DNA of 19,287 nt from UBA9732 sp031935845 (lineage in GTDB: Bacteria; Spirochaetota; Spirochaetia; Sphaerochaetales; Sphaerochaetaceae). Below are positions 1 through 7,253 of this stretch, in pieces (position 1 is the stretch's first letter; every line of letters begins with the position of its first letter). The stretch spans positions 1-19,287 of the forward strand of contig JAJBWA010000034.1 of NCBI GenBank assembly GCA_031935845.1, written 5' to 3'. The position numbers were made by a program, and so were the translations under genes. Under the pieces are notes generated by a model. It saw nothing but the letters and a program-made list of their open reading frames with translations. It did no database searches and was not told the origin of the DNA.

Positions 1-109
1 CGTATACCGCATCAATGTCAGCTTTATCGATTCCAGCAGCATTTGCCTTTGAATTCAGGATCTTCAGACACTTGTCGAGCTGCTCGATTTCCTTTTCCGC
101 AGCATCCAC
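1..109 (-). CDS. Possible 5' part of an unidentified gene, cut by the left edge
   Basis: A minus-strand frame is open from an in-frame TAA at 179-181 to the window edge. The first usual start in it is GTG at 107-109, and no clear Shine-Dalgarno precedes it. The predicted peptide from there (VDAAEKEIEQLDKCLKIL...) is charged and likely helical or coiled-coil. The frame stays protein-like upstream of the GTG (ending CTSTYAARL), so this could be the remnant of a longer gene that lost its start. The local base composition looks more AT-rich than the genes to the right. I do not recognise a family. The other strand is also open for part of this stretch, so coding is uncertain. Confidence 0.25.
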   Translation of the reverse strand, partial: MDAAEKEIEQLDKCLKILNSKANAAGIDKADIDAVY

Positions 110-185
110 AAGTCTGGCAGCATATGTTGAAGTGCAAAGCCGGCAAACAGCTTTAGTCGTGGCAATCAGATGGATTTCTTAGTTT

Positions 186-632
186 TCAGAACTCCGTGAA
201 CGGATACGGCATCAGGACGCCGAAGCTGAACATCTTCAGCACGCCGCTTTTCGTCGATACAAGGTAGACGGGCACATCGGGGTCGGTGAACTGCGCGAGG
301 AACTGCCTGCACAGTGCGCACGGAGGAGCGGGGTCATCGGATTCGGAAGCTATGGCGATGGCGCGGAACCTGCTGTATCCCTCGCCGGCCACGCTGGCCA
401 TGGCAGCGCCACGTTCGGCACAGATCGTTCCGCCAAGGGAGGCGTTCTCGACATTGCAGCCTCGGTAGATCTTGCCGCTTTCCGTCATTATTGCCGCTCC
501 CACATGGAAATGGGAGAACGGAGCATAGGCATGCTTCATGACACCCCTTGCGTAGTCAAGGAGGGTCTTCACCTCGTTCGAGACAGAATTCTCATCAATC
601 AATACATTGTCGTATAACTCTTTATCCGCCAT
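186..632 (-). CDS. cdd: Cytidine deaminase
   Basis: This 148-residue cytosolic enzyme converts cytidine and deoxycytidine to uridine and deoxyuridine in pyrimidine salvage. The length fits the small homotetrameric class. The zinc-site signatures are intact: CAE at 71-73 (zinc ligand Cys71, catalytic Glu73) and PCxxCRQ at 104-110 (ligands Cys105 and Cys108). The substrate-binding GCNVENAS stretch at 58-65 supplies Asn60 and Glu62, and the HVGAA motif lies at 43-47. The ATG at 630-632 is preceded by GGAG at a normal distance. It starts 21 bases after the hydantoinase stop, so it is probably the last gene of the glyA-hydantoinase-cdd unit. I see no hairpin terminator after it. The family call is secure; the link to the upstream nucleoside importer is inferred. 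Confidence 0.96.
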   Translation of the reverse strand: MADKELYDNVLIDENSVSNEVKTLLDYARGVMKHAYAPFSHFHVGAAIMTESGKIYRGCNVENASLGGTICAERGAAMASVAGEGYSRFRAIAIASESDDPAPPCALCRQFLAQFTDPDVPVYLVSTKSGVLKMFSFGVLMPYPFTEF

Positions 633-653
633 ATCGCATCTCCATGAAGCACA

Positions 654-2021
654 TCAGTGCTGGTCGATGAACCTTCCCTCGCCGGGGACACCGAAATACT
701 TGCCGTCGTTCATGATGACCTTTCCGCGGAGGATCGTGGTGCGCACCTTTCCGTGGACCTCGAAGCCTCTGTACGGGGTGTAGTGCGAGGCCGAGTGTAC
801 ATTGTCATCCGAAAGTGTCCAGCGGACGGAAGGATCGAATATGGTTATGTCGGCATCGGTACCGACTTCAAGGGATCCCTTGGTGGGGTAGATCCCGAAA
901 AGCTTGGCCGGCTCGCAGCTGATCAGGTTCACCAGATCCGACATCGTCATGCCGGGGTGGTTCTCCCTGAACGTGTTCAGGAGGACCAGCATCTCCTCTG
1001 TTCCCGGGATGCCGGGATAGATTGTCCTGCAGTCGCTGCTGGAGAGCTTCTGATCCCTGGTGAAGGCGCAGTGGTCTGTGGCAACTACCTGGAACTCCTT
1101 CTCCAGAATGCCTTCCTGAAGAGCAACATTGTCTTTCTTCTCCCTCAGCGGCGGTGTCATCACATAGAGTGATCCGTCCGGACCGTCGAGCCTGCTCCTG
1201 TCAAGGAACAGGTAGTGCGGGGTTGTCTCGGCGTAGACCACGAGGCCTTTCTTCCTGAGTTCCCTGATTGCATTCAGTCCGCATTCGGACGAGCAGTGCA
1301 CAACGTAAAGCGGGCAGTCGGCCTCGAGCGCGATCGATCCGAAATGTTCGATGGCCTTGCCCTCGGCCTCGGCCGGTCTGAGCAGCGCATGGGATGCCGG
1401 GGAGAAGTCTCCCTTCCAGTTGTCGGAGATTTCCTCGATCATGGGGTTGAACTCGCAGTGGGCGCAGACAAGCATCCCGAGGCGCCTTGCATTGCGGAAC
1501 AGATCCAGAAGATCGTCGCGGTTCTCGATCAGATAGCCGACATTGCGGTAGGTTGTGAAGATCTTGAGGGTCTTCACGCCTTTGGCCTTGAGCTTTTCAA
1601 GCTGGCTGCCGATGGTGCTGTCGTAGCCGTGTCCGTAGACACCCTGGTGCAGGGTGTAGTCGATGGCCATTTTCCCGGCCATCTCTTCCTGCCTGTAGGC
1701 AAGGCTCTGAAGCAGATCCTGACCCTTGTTGTGGTCAGCGAAATCGATTACGGTGGTCACTCCGCCGAAAGCGGCAAGCCGCGAGCCCTCCGGGAAGCTG
1801 TCGCAGGTGACTGTTCCCCGGCTGACAAGATGGTAATGTGTGTGGGCATCGATCAGGCCGGGCATGACATACATGCCGGCAGCATCGATGACTTCATCAC
1901 CGGAAGACGGCTCGATGACGTCTCCGACAGCCTTGATGAGGCCGTCCTCTATCAGGACATCAGCCTTTGCTGAAGTCCTGTCGTCTGTGACGATTCCGTT
2001 CTTGATCAGGATTCTTTTCAT
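654..2021 (-). CDS. hydA: Dihydropyrimidinase / D-hydantoinase family cyclic amidohydrolase
   Basis: This 455-residue protein belongs to the metal-dependent amidohydrolases that open cyclic amides such as dihydrouracil, hydantoins or related purine-derived rings. The binuclear metal site can be read off: HTH at 60-62, the lysine that becomes carboxylated (Lys153 in LKIF), His188, His242 in VVHCSS, and Asp316 in ATDH. The tail RGKVI...GKYFG...GEGRFI is typical of dihydropyrimidinases. Its ATG overlaps the glyA stop as ATGA (2018-2021), with GGAGG inside the glyA end, so the two are translationally coupled. No dihydropyrimidine dehydrogenase or ureidopropionase lies in the window, so the true substrate is open. 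The HyuA-type enzyme of anaerobic urate/purine catabolism clusters is a reasonable alternative, given the Mo-hydroxylase and nucleoside importer nearby. Family confident, substrate not. Confidence 0.9.
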   Translation of the reverse strand: MKRILIKNGIVTDDRTSAKADVLIEDGLIKAVGDVIEPSSGDEVIDAAGMYVMPGLIDAHTHYHLVSRGTVTCDSFPEGSRLAAFGGVTTVIDFADHNKGQDLLQSLAYRQEEMAGKMAIDYTLHQGVYGHGYDSTIGSQLEKLKAKGVKTLKIFTTYRNVGYLIENRDDLLDLFRNARRLGMLVCAHCEFNPMIEEISDNWKGDFSPASHALLRPAEAEGKAIEHFGSIALEADCPLYVVHCSSECGLNAIRELRKKGLVVYAETTPHYLFLDRSRLDGPDGSLYVMTPPLREKKDNVALQEGILEKEFQVVATDHCAFTRDQKLSSSDCRTIYPGIPGTEEMLVLLNTFRENHPGMTMSDLVNLISCEPAKLFGIYPTKGSLEVGTDADITIFDPSVRWTLSDDNVHSASHYTPYRGFEVHGKVRTTILRGKVIMNDGKYFGVPGEGRFIDQH

Positions 2022-3535
2022 TCGGCCTCCTTGAAGTTCTCCTCCAGGAACCTGAGGTCAAGTTCCGGATAGAGGACGAACTCGGACAGAAGCTTGTGCA
2101 CTCGGCCGAGGGCACGCAGTTTCTCGTCTTCGTCAACCACTGCCTTGCTGCGGCTCGGCTGCCCGGCCTTTTCTCCCTTTGTTATGACCGCGGGTCTTGA
2201 ATGGCGCAGGACATCCGTGATTATGGATGCGATTTCCTTCATCTCTTCGGGACCCATTCCCAATGTCGTTACGGCAGGGGTGCCGATCCTGAGGCCGCTT
2301 GTGTACCACGGGCCGTTCTTGTCGAACGGCAGCGCATTCCTGTTCAGGGTGATTCCGCATGAAATCAGGATGCTCTCCGCCTGGCGTCCGTTCAGGCCGA
2401 GGTCCGTAACGTCCAGCAGCATCATGTGGTTGTCTGTTCCGCCTGTCTGGATAGTGAGGCCTTCATCCATGAATGCCTTGGCAAGTGCCTTGGCGTTCTC
2501 GGCGATACGCTGGGCATATCCTGCGAACTCAGGAGTACTTGCCTCCTGAAGTGCTATTGCCTTGGCCGCCATGACGTGCGGAAGCGGTCCGCCGATTACA
2601 AGCGGACATCCCTGGTCCACGGATTCAGCAAAGCGCTCCCTGCAGAGGATCATTCCCCCGCGCGGTCCGCGCAGCGTCTTGTGTGTAGTGGTAGTCACGA
2701 CATCAGCCCAGATGACGGGATTGTACTCGCCCTCGAGCACGCGGCCTGCGACAAGACCTGCAAAGTGGGCCATGTCCACCATCAGGACGGCTCCGCACTT
2801 GTCTGCAATCTCGCGCATCCTGCTGAAGTTGATCTTCCTGGGGTAGGCGCTGTAGCCGACAAGCAGGATCAGGGGTCTGATCTCCATGGCCTGCTTCTCG
2901 ATATCGTCATAGTTCAGGAAACCGGTCTTGGGATCGACCGAGTATGAGTAGCAGTCGAAGAGATGTCCGGAGACGTTCATCCTGTAGCCGTGCGTGATGT
3001 GTCCGCCGCTGTAGTAGTCCAGAGCCAGCAGCTTCTGGCATCCTGTGCGCTCCTTGATCACGGCCCACTGCTCCCTGGTGAGGTCGGAGGGATTGGTGAC
3101 TCCCATCTCGGCCAGCGACGGAACCTGCACCATGGTGTTCAGGATGGCCCAGTAGGCGCAGAGGTTGGCATCGGCACCGCTGTGCGGCTGCACATAGGCG
3201 TGTTCGGCTCCGAATACCTCGCAGGCGAGCTTGGAGGCATAGGCCTCGATGGCATCGACGTTCTCGCATCCGGCGTAGTACCTGTGGTATGCAAAGCCTT
3301 CGGCATATTTGTCCGTCAGCAGGTTGCCCATGGCCAGATGGCAGGCAGGGCTGCTGTAGTTCTCGCTTGCAATCAGCTTGAGATGACTGCGCTGGTTGCG
3401 CAGTTCGCCGACGATTCTGGAAGCCACGAGCGGGCTGACGGATGCCACCGTCTCCAGCTGTGCGACATAAGATACCATGACGTCATTGTAATTCTGCGGA
3501 TGAGCCTGAAGGTATTTCCGAAGAACTGTTCCCAT
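2018..3535 (-). CDS. glyA: Serine hydroxymethyltransferase, long spirochaete/chlamydia-like form
   Basis: GlyA interconverts serine plus tetrahydrofolate with glycine plus 5,10-methylene-tetrahydrofolate, using PLP in the cytosol. The PLP lysine is Lys286 in TTTTHKTLRGPRGG, and the VDMAHFAG motif at 253-260 holds the cofactor-stacking region. KYAEG lies at 76-80. At 505 residues it is much longer than the usual 410-430. The extra length comes from an N-terminal extension of about 35 residues, an insert around residues 133-165 between the PHSGADAN helix and GGHITHG, and a longer C-terminal region. As I recall, this form occurs in Treponema and Chlamydia. The ATG at 3533-3535 follows AAGGGG with 7 bases between. 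The gene lies behind the terminator of a small upstream gene, and no good promoter of its own is visible, only a TATCAT at 3550-3555 without a -35. It is coupled to the hydantoinase by ATGA overlap. Confidence 0.95.
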   Translation of the reverse strand: MGTVLRKYLQAHPQNYNDVMVSYVAQLETVASVSPLVASRIVGELRNQRSHLKLIASENYSSPACHLAMGNLLTDKYAEGFAYHRYYAGCENVDAIEAYASKLACEVFGAEHAYVQPHSGADANLCAYWAILNTMVQVPSLAEMGVTNPSDLTREQWAVIKERTGCQKLLALDYYSGGHITHGYRMNVSGHLFDCYSYSVDPKTGFLNYDDIEKQAMEIRPLILLVGYSAYPRKINFSRMREIADKCGAVLMVDMAHFAGLVAGRVLEGEYNPVIWADVVTTTTHKTLRGPRGGMILCRERFAESVDQGCPLVIGGPLPHVMAAKAIALQEASTPEFAGYAQRIAENAKALAKAFMDEGLTIQTGGTDNHMMLLDVTDLGLNGRQAESILISCGITLNRNALPFDKNGPWYTSGLRIGTPAVTTLGMGPEEMKEIASIITDVLRHSRPAVITKGEKAGQPSRSKAVVDEDEKLRALGRVHKLLSEFVLYPELDLRFLEENFKEAE

Positions 3536-3554
3536 TCCTAAACCCCTTGATGAT

Positions 3555-3582
3555 AAAGAAAAAGCCGTAGAAACGGCTCTTT
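3555..3582 (-). terminator. Rho-independent terminator after the 43-codon gene
   Basis: On the minus strand the arms AAAGAGCCGT and ACGGCTTTTT pair through a TTCT loop: a 6-bp core AGCCGT/ACGGCT, extended by a G-U pair and A-T pairs. A T-rich tail follows (run at 3559-3563, then CTTTATC). It sits 29 bases past the stop of the small gene and about 20 bases before the glyA start. It therefore either ends the small transcript or limits read-through into glyA. Confidence 0.75.
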
Positions 3583-3611
3583 CCCTGTGTCTGTAGTCTT
3601 TGACAGAATCC

Positions 3612-3743
3612 TTATCTGTCCTTGTCTTTCCTGCGGGAGATCACTTCCGCTGCCACATATGCTGGCTGCTGAGCCGGCTTTTCCTTGATGTTCTTCTCGG
3701 ACTTTCTGCCCTTGCTTTCCTTCTTGATTTCACCACGTTCCAT
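3612..3743 (-). CDS. Small basic protein of 43 residues, unknown function
   Basis: This is a complete small gene. ATG (3741-3743) is preceded by GGAGG at 3749-3753 with an ideal 5-base spacer. Forty-three sense codons end in TAA (3612-3614), and a terminator hairpin follows at 3555-3582. A good promoter lies at 3782-3811. The product begins MERGEIKKESKGRKSEK and ends EVISRRKDKDR. About 14 Lys/Arg against 8 Asp/Glu make it clearly basic. It has no cysteine, signal peptide or membrane segment, and the first half looks disordered. The AAG-rich lysine codons match neighbouring genes. Such a protein could bind RNA or the ribosome, but nothing in the sequence proves that. It lies between rpiB and glyA, which flank it on the same strand. 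I do not recognise the family. Confidence 0.7.
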   Translation of the reverse strand: MERGEIKKESKGRKSEKNIKEKPAQQPAYVAAEVISRRKDKDR

Positions 3744-3758
3744 ATGGACCTCCGTCAA

Positions 3759-3777
3759 CGGATATCATCGATATCCG
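3759..3777. promoter_or_regulatory. Palindrome at the predicted transcription start of the 43-codon gene
   Basis: The perfect inverted repeat CGGATATC-ATC-GATATCCG has two 8-base arms around 3 bases (arms 3759-3766 and 3770-3777). The pairing can be extended to AAC/GTT outside with a one-base bulge. The predicted +1 (about 3775) falls within its upstream arm, so it covers the start of the transcript and ends 6 bases before the GGAGG. It could be a repressor operator or a 5' RNA hairpin. It has no T-run and so is not a terminator. Confidence 0.55.
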
Positions 3778-3781
3778 GTTA

Positions 3782-3811
3782 ATGATACTACTATAGGGGC
3801 TGGTGCGTCAA
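3782..3811 (-). promoter_or_regulatory. Sigma70-type promoter of the 43-codon gene
   Basis: On the minus strand TTGACG (-35, 3806-3811) and TATCAT (-10, 3782-3787) are separated by 18 bases. Each hexamer matches consensus at 5 of 6 positions. The predicted start is near 3775, giving a leader of about 30 bases. The promoter begins only 20 bases after the rpiB stop. I see no terminator between them, so read-through from the long upstream operon is also possible. Confidence 0.6.
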
Positions 3812-3831
3812 ACCCGACTCATCTTCCCGGC

Positions 3832-4275
3832 TTACCCTTCCAGCGCCATCATCTTGGCGCGGCGGCGGGCATGGCGCTCGTCCTGCGATGTCTCTGTGGA
3901 GATGTATGCCTTGACCATGTCCAGGACATCGTCGCTGTAATCGATCCTGCCTCCGAAGGCGATGAAGTTGGCGTCATTGTGCTCCTTGGCCATCTGTGCG
4001 GCAAAACAGTTCTGGGGCAGGGCGCATCGTATTCCGCGGATCTTGTTGGCCGAGATGGAGATTCCGATTCCGGTGCCGCAGCAGAGGATTCCGAATTCAT
4101 AGCCGCCCTTGAGGAACTCGTCGCAGGCCAGCTTGGCCATGTCGGGATAATCCACGCTCTTGTTCTCGGCGGTTCCGAGGTAGTTGACCTCGTAGCCCTG
4201 TGCCTTGAGGAAATCGACGATTCTGGCCGTAAGCTCCACGGCTCCATGATCATTGGCTACTACGACTTTTGACAT
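3832..4275 (-). CDS. rpiB: Ribose-5-phosphate isomerase B
   Basis: This 147-residue RpiB/LacAB-family enzyme interconverts ribose-5-phosphate and ribulose-5-phosphate in the pentose phosphate pathway. It would also feed ribose from imported nucleosides into sugar metabolism. Key residues are visible: DH at 9-10, the catalytic Cys66 in CGTGIG, and HNDAN at 99-103. With this start the numbering matches the Escherichia coli enzyme (His10, Cys66). The ATG at 4273-4275 has AAGGAG just upstream. A TTG start at 4305 would overlap the rel stop by 4 bases and add 10 residues, but it has no ribosome-binding site and would place that AAGGAG inside the gene. The N-terminal motif reads NDHGAVEL rather than the usual DHAG. 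An allose- or galactose-6-phosphate isomerase is possible but less likely. It follows rel by 26 bases and is the last gene of the long operon. Confidence 0.93.
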   Translation of the reverse strand: MSKVVVANDHGAVELTARIVDFLKAQGYEVNYLGTAENKSVDYPDMAKLACDEFLKGGYEFGILCCGTGIGISISANKIRGIRCALPQNCFAAQMAKEHNDANFIAFGGRIDYSDDVLDMVKAYISTETSQDERHARRRAKMMALEG

Positions 4276-4301
4276 ATCTGACTCCTTTTGTCGTCCGGAC
4301 C

Positions 4302-6371
4302 TCAACCCATCGGTGCCGGCGATATCTTTATCACGTTGGGTACGTTTCTGATCGACTTGATGACCTTCTTGTACGATTCCTCGTCATCGCATTCCATGCT
4401 GAACGTTCCGACGAGGTTGCCCATCTCGTCCTCCATCAGGCTGCCCGAGACAAGGTGCCCGTGCTGGTTGCGGATGGCGGCCTCGATCTCGCTGAACAGG
4501 TCCTGCGTCCTCTTGCTGGTGACGATGAACTTCCTGGTGATGGTCTCCGTGGTCTCCCATTCGACGGCGATCCTGCGCTGGTCGATCTCGTTCATGTGCG
4601 GCAGGTTGGGGCAGTCCTCCCTGTGGACTATGATTCCGCGGCCGCGGGACACGTAGCCGACGATCCTGTCTCCGGGCGCCGGATTGCAGCACTGCGCGAT
4701 CTGGATCATCATGTTGCGCTGCTTCCCTACGGTGATGGTGTTCTTGGACTGACCCTTGTACTGACGGACGATATCACCGGAAGGAATGTCCTGTGGAAGC
4801 ACTGGTGCCGGATTTTTCTGGGTTTCTGCTTCTTCTGCGGCTATCGCTGCCTCGATTTCCTTCTTCTTGGCGATGATGTTCTTGTCTATCAGCAGGTTCT
4901 CGTCATACTTGTTCAGCCAGGACCTGATCTTGCGTCTGGCGCCTGTGGTGTGGGCATACTTGAGCCATGTTACGCGGGGTCTTGCGTTTTTCTGCGTGAC
5001 GATCTCTATGACCTGGGTGTTCTGAAGAGGCTGGCCCAGCGGGATTATGTTTCCGTTTGCCTTTGCGCTTACCGTATGGTTTCCGATCTCAGTATGGATT
5101 GTGTATGCGAAATCCAGGGCCGTGGATCCGATGGGAAGTTCGATTGCCTGTCCCTTCGGAGTGAACACATAGATGGTGTCCTTCAGCAACTCGCCCTTGA
5201 TTTCATCCATGAAGGAATCGCTCTGCTCGATCTCAGTGTTCCAGCTCTTGAGCTTGGTGGCGATCCTGGAAAGCTGCTGGCTGTCCATGTTCACCCAGCT
5301 CTGGCTGCTGGCCTCGGATCCGCTTTCGGCCTTGTAGACCCAGTGCGACGCAACACCGTACTCGGCTATCTTGTCCATCTCGTAGGTCCTGATCTGGACC
5401 TCCAGGATGACGCCGTTCATGCCCATTATGGTGGTGTGCAGGCTCTGGTAGTTGTTGGCCTTGGGCATGGCGATGTAGTCCTTGAAGCGGCCTTCCATGG
5501 GCGGCCAGAGCTGATGGACGATTCCCACCAGCGTGTAGCATTCGGTGACCGAGTTGCAGATGACCCTGACTCCAAGGATGTCGAAGATCTCGTCCAGCTC
5601 CTTGCGGCGCTTCTTCATCTTCATGTAGATGGAGTAGGTGTGCTTCTCCCTGGATGTGATCTTGATGTTCTTGATTCCGTTGTCGATGCAGGCGTTTGCG
5701 ATCTTGCGCTTGACGGTCTCCAGATACTTGGTGAACTCGCCGCGCTTGGACTGCAGGTAGTCCTGGATGTAGTTGTATGTGTCCGGCTTGAGCGTCTTGA
5801 GGCTCAGGTCCTCCAGTTCTGCCTTCATCCACGAGATACCGAGCCTGTCGGCAAGCGGTGCATAGATGTCCAGACATGCGCTTGCAATCTCCTTGGCGCG
5901 CGTCTGGTCCATGAACTGGAGCGTCTGCATGTTGTGCAGCTTGTCCGCCAGCTTGATGATGATCACCGGCATGTTCTTGCTCATTGCGATGAACATCTTG
6001 CGGATTGTCTCTGCCTCCGCAACGCTTCTTGACTGGCTCTTTATTACGGCGATCTTGGTGACGCCCTGGACGAGTTCGCATACGTTCTTCCCGAACATCT
6101 GCTCTACTTCCTCGGCCGTGGCGGAGGTGTCCTCGATGACGTCATGAAGCAGACCCGCGCACACGGTGTCGCAGTCCATGTTCAGCCTCATGGCAAGCGT
6201 CTCGGCAACCGCAAGCGGATGGATTATGTACGGTTCTCCGCTCTTGCGCTTCTGGTCTCCGTGCATCTCGTCAGCGAACACCGCGGCCTGGCGGATCTTC
6301 TCATAATCATCACCCGAGTAGTTCTTTGCAATCTTGCTAAGGAACGCCGTAATCAGCTCTTCATGTGGCAT
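4302..6371 (-). CDS. rel: Bifunctional (p)ppGpp synthetase/hydrolase (Rel)
   Basis: This 689-residue RelA/SpoT-family protein makes (p)ppGpp from ATP plus GTP/GDP and hydrolyses it, setting the stringent response. The HD hydrolase domain (about 30-190) keeps His51, His76-Asp77 in LLHDVIEDT, and the LADKLHNM motif, so hydrolysis should be active. The synthetase domain (about 240-345) has NNYQSLHT and EVQIRT. The RFKD sequence at 295-298 is the RxKD type typical of bifunctional Rel rather than the ExDD of synthetase-only RelA. Then follow TGS (about 399-458), a zinc-finger/conserved-cysteine domain with CC at 561-562 and Cys587, and a C-terminal ACT domain (about 610-686). The ATG at 6371 follows the prmC stop by 15 bases and has no Shine-Dalgarno. 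A promoter-like pair lies immediately in front, so a leaderless transcript is possible. Confidence 0.97.
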   Translation of the reverse strand: MPHEELITAFLSKIAKNYSGDDYEKIRQAAVFADEMHGDQKRKSGEPYIIHPLAVAETLAMRLNMDCDTVCAGLLHDVIEDTSATAEEVEQMFGKNVCELVQGVTKIAVIKSQSRSVAEAETIRKMFIAMSKNMPVIIIKLADKLHNMQTLQFMDQTRAKEIASACLDIYAPLADRLGISWMKAELEDLSLKTLKPDTYNYIQDYLQSKRGEFTKYLETVKRKIANACIDNGIKNIKITSREKHTYSIYMKMKKRRKELDEIFDILGVRVICNSVTECYTLVGIVHQLWPPMEGRFKDYIAMPKANNYQSLHTTIMGMNGVILEVQIRTYEMDKIAEYGVASHWVYKAESGSEASSQSWVNMDSQQLSRIATKLKSWNTEIEQSDSFMDEIKGELLKDTIYVFTPKGQAIELPIGSTALDFAYTIHTEIGNHTVSAKANGNIIPLGQPLQNTQVIEIVTQKNARPRVTWLKYAHTTGARRKIRSWLNKYDENLLIDKNIIAKKKEIEAAIAAEEAETQKNPAPVLPQDIPSGDIVRQYKGQSKNTITVGKQRNMMIQIAQCCNPAPGDRIVGYVSRGRGIIVHREDCPNLPHMNEIDQRRIAVEWETTETITRKFIVTSKRTQDLFSEIEAAIRNQHGHLVSGSLMEDEMGNLVGTFSMECDDEESYKKVIKSIRNVPNVIKISPAPMG

Positions 6372-6377
6372 ACGAGT

Positions 6378-6406
6378 ATTAAATAATTATTTGAATCCTT
6401 TTACAA
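6378..6406 (-). promoter_or_regulatory. Possible internal promoter for rel
   Basis: On the minus strand TTGTAA (-35, 6401-6406) and TTTAAT (-10, 6378-6383) are 17 bases apart, straddling the prmC stop codon. They match consensus at 4 and 5 of 6 positions. Only 6 bases separate the -10 from the rel ATG, so transcription would start at or next to the start codon. AT-rich DNA can give such matches by chance. Confidence 0.35.
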
Positions 6407-7253
6407 CCCTGTCGTTGTTGCCCAGATCCTTGATGACCTCGGTTTCCGAAAAGCCGTTGTCCTTTAGGATCTTCATGGCGGACTGTCCCTGGTCGTAGCC
6501 GATCTCCATCATCAGAAGGCCTCCGTCGGCAAGACGGGCGGGCGCTCCGGAGGCGATTCTCCGCACGAAATCAAGGCCGTCGGGACCCCCGTCCAGGGCA
6601 AGTACCGGCTCGAACCGCACCTGCTTCTCGAGTGTGGGTATGACGGAACTTGCGATATACGGCGGGTTGGAGAGGATGGCATCGAAATCATCGTCCTTGA
6701 CCGCTTCAAAAAGGTCTCCCACGGCAAAGGTCACGTCGATGTTGTCCTCTTCAATCAGTCCTGCGGCATTCTGCCTGCAGACCTCCATGGCCTTGTCCGA
6801 GACATCGGCAAGTGTCAGGAAAACCTTGTCGAAGCACTCCGAGAGCACCTTTGCCACGGAGATTCCGATGCACCCGGTGCCGCAGCACAGGTCCAGTATC
6901 CGCACTGTATCCTGCTCCTGGAAGCGTTCCACGATGTCCGCAAGGGCCTCCTCCACAAGTGTCTCGGTGTCCGCACGCGGAATCAGGGTGTCCTCGGTAA
7001 CCATGAACACGCTCTCATAGAATCCGCGTTCTCCGGTCAGGTATGCCACGGGCATTCCGTCGGCGCGGGCCTTGCGCAGTTCTTCCAGTTCCGCCTCTTT
7101 TTCAGACGGCACCTGCTCGTCGGTTGCAAGTGCAAGCTGTGTCTGGGTTATTCCCAGGCAGGCGCAGATGAGAATCCTGGCATCGGCGGCAGGGGAGTCG
7201 CTGATGTCGGCAAATGACTGTGTGAATGACTTGTAGAGCTGCGGCAGCGTCAT
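6387..7253 (-). CDS. prmC: Peptide chain release factor N5-glutamine methyltransferase
   Basis: PrmC uses S-adenosylmethionine to methylate the glutamine of the GGQ motif in release factors, which speeds peptide release. The 288-residue product has the N-terminal helical domain (about 1-75), the linker motif IPRADTE at 91-97, the SAM-binding LDLCCGTGCIGI at 120-131, and the catalytic NPPY at 196-199. Its ATG overlaps the prfA stop (ATGA, 7250-7253), with AAGGA just upstream inside prfA, so enzyme and substrate are translationally coupled. The prfA-prmC pairing is a widely conserved order. No anomalies seen. Confidence 0.96.
   Translation of the reverse strand: MTLPQLYKSFTQSFADISDSPAADARILICACLGITQTQLALATDEQVPSEKEAELEELRKARADGMPVAYLTGERGFYESVFMVTEDTLIPRADTETLVEEALADIVERFQEQDTVRILDLCCGTGCIGISVAKVLSECFDKVFLTLADVSDKAMEVCRQNAAGLIEEDNIDVTFAVGDLFEAVKDDDFDAILSNPPYIASSVIPTLEKQVRFEPVLALDGGPDGLDFVRRIASGAPARLADGGLLMMEIGYDQGQSAMKILKDNGFSETEVIKDLGNNDRVVKGFK

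Noticed and set aside
3600..3782. Plus-strand open frame of 60 codons over the small gene
   Set aside because: The minus-strand 43-codon frame in the same place has promoter, ribosome-binding site and terminator in the right order. The plus frame is its shadow.
4273..4305. Upstream TTG start for rpiB
   Set aside because: It lacks a ribosome-binding site and would place the good AAGGAG inside the coding region. The ATG at 4275 also gives family-standard residue numbering.
4269..6032. Long plus-strand open frame of 587 codons
   Set aside because: It is antisense to rel, whose domains and catalytic motifs are complete. The translated sequence is low-complexity (Leu, Val, Asp, His rich) as expected from reading a high-GC gene backwards.
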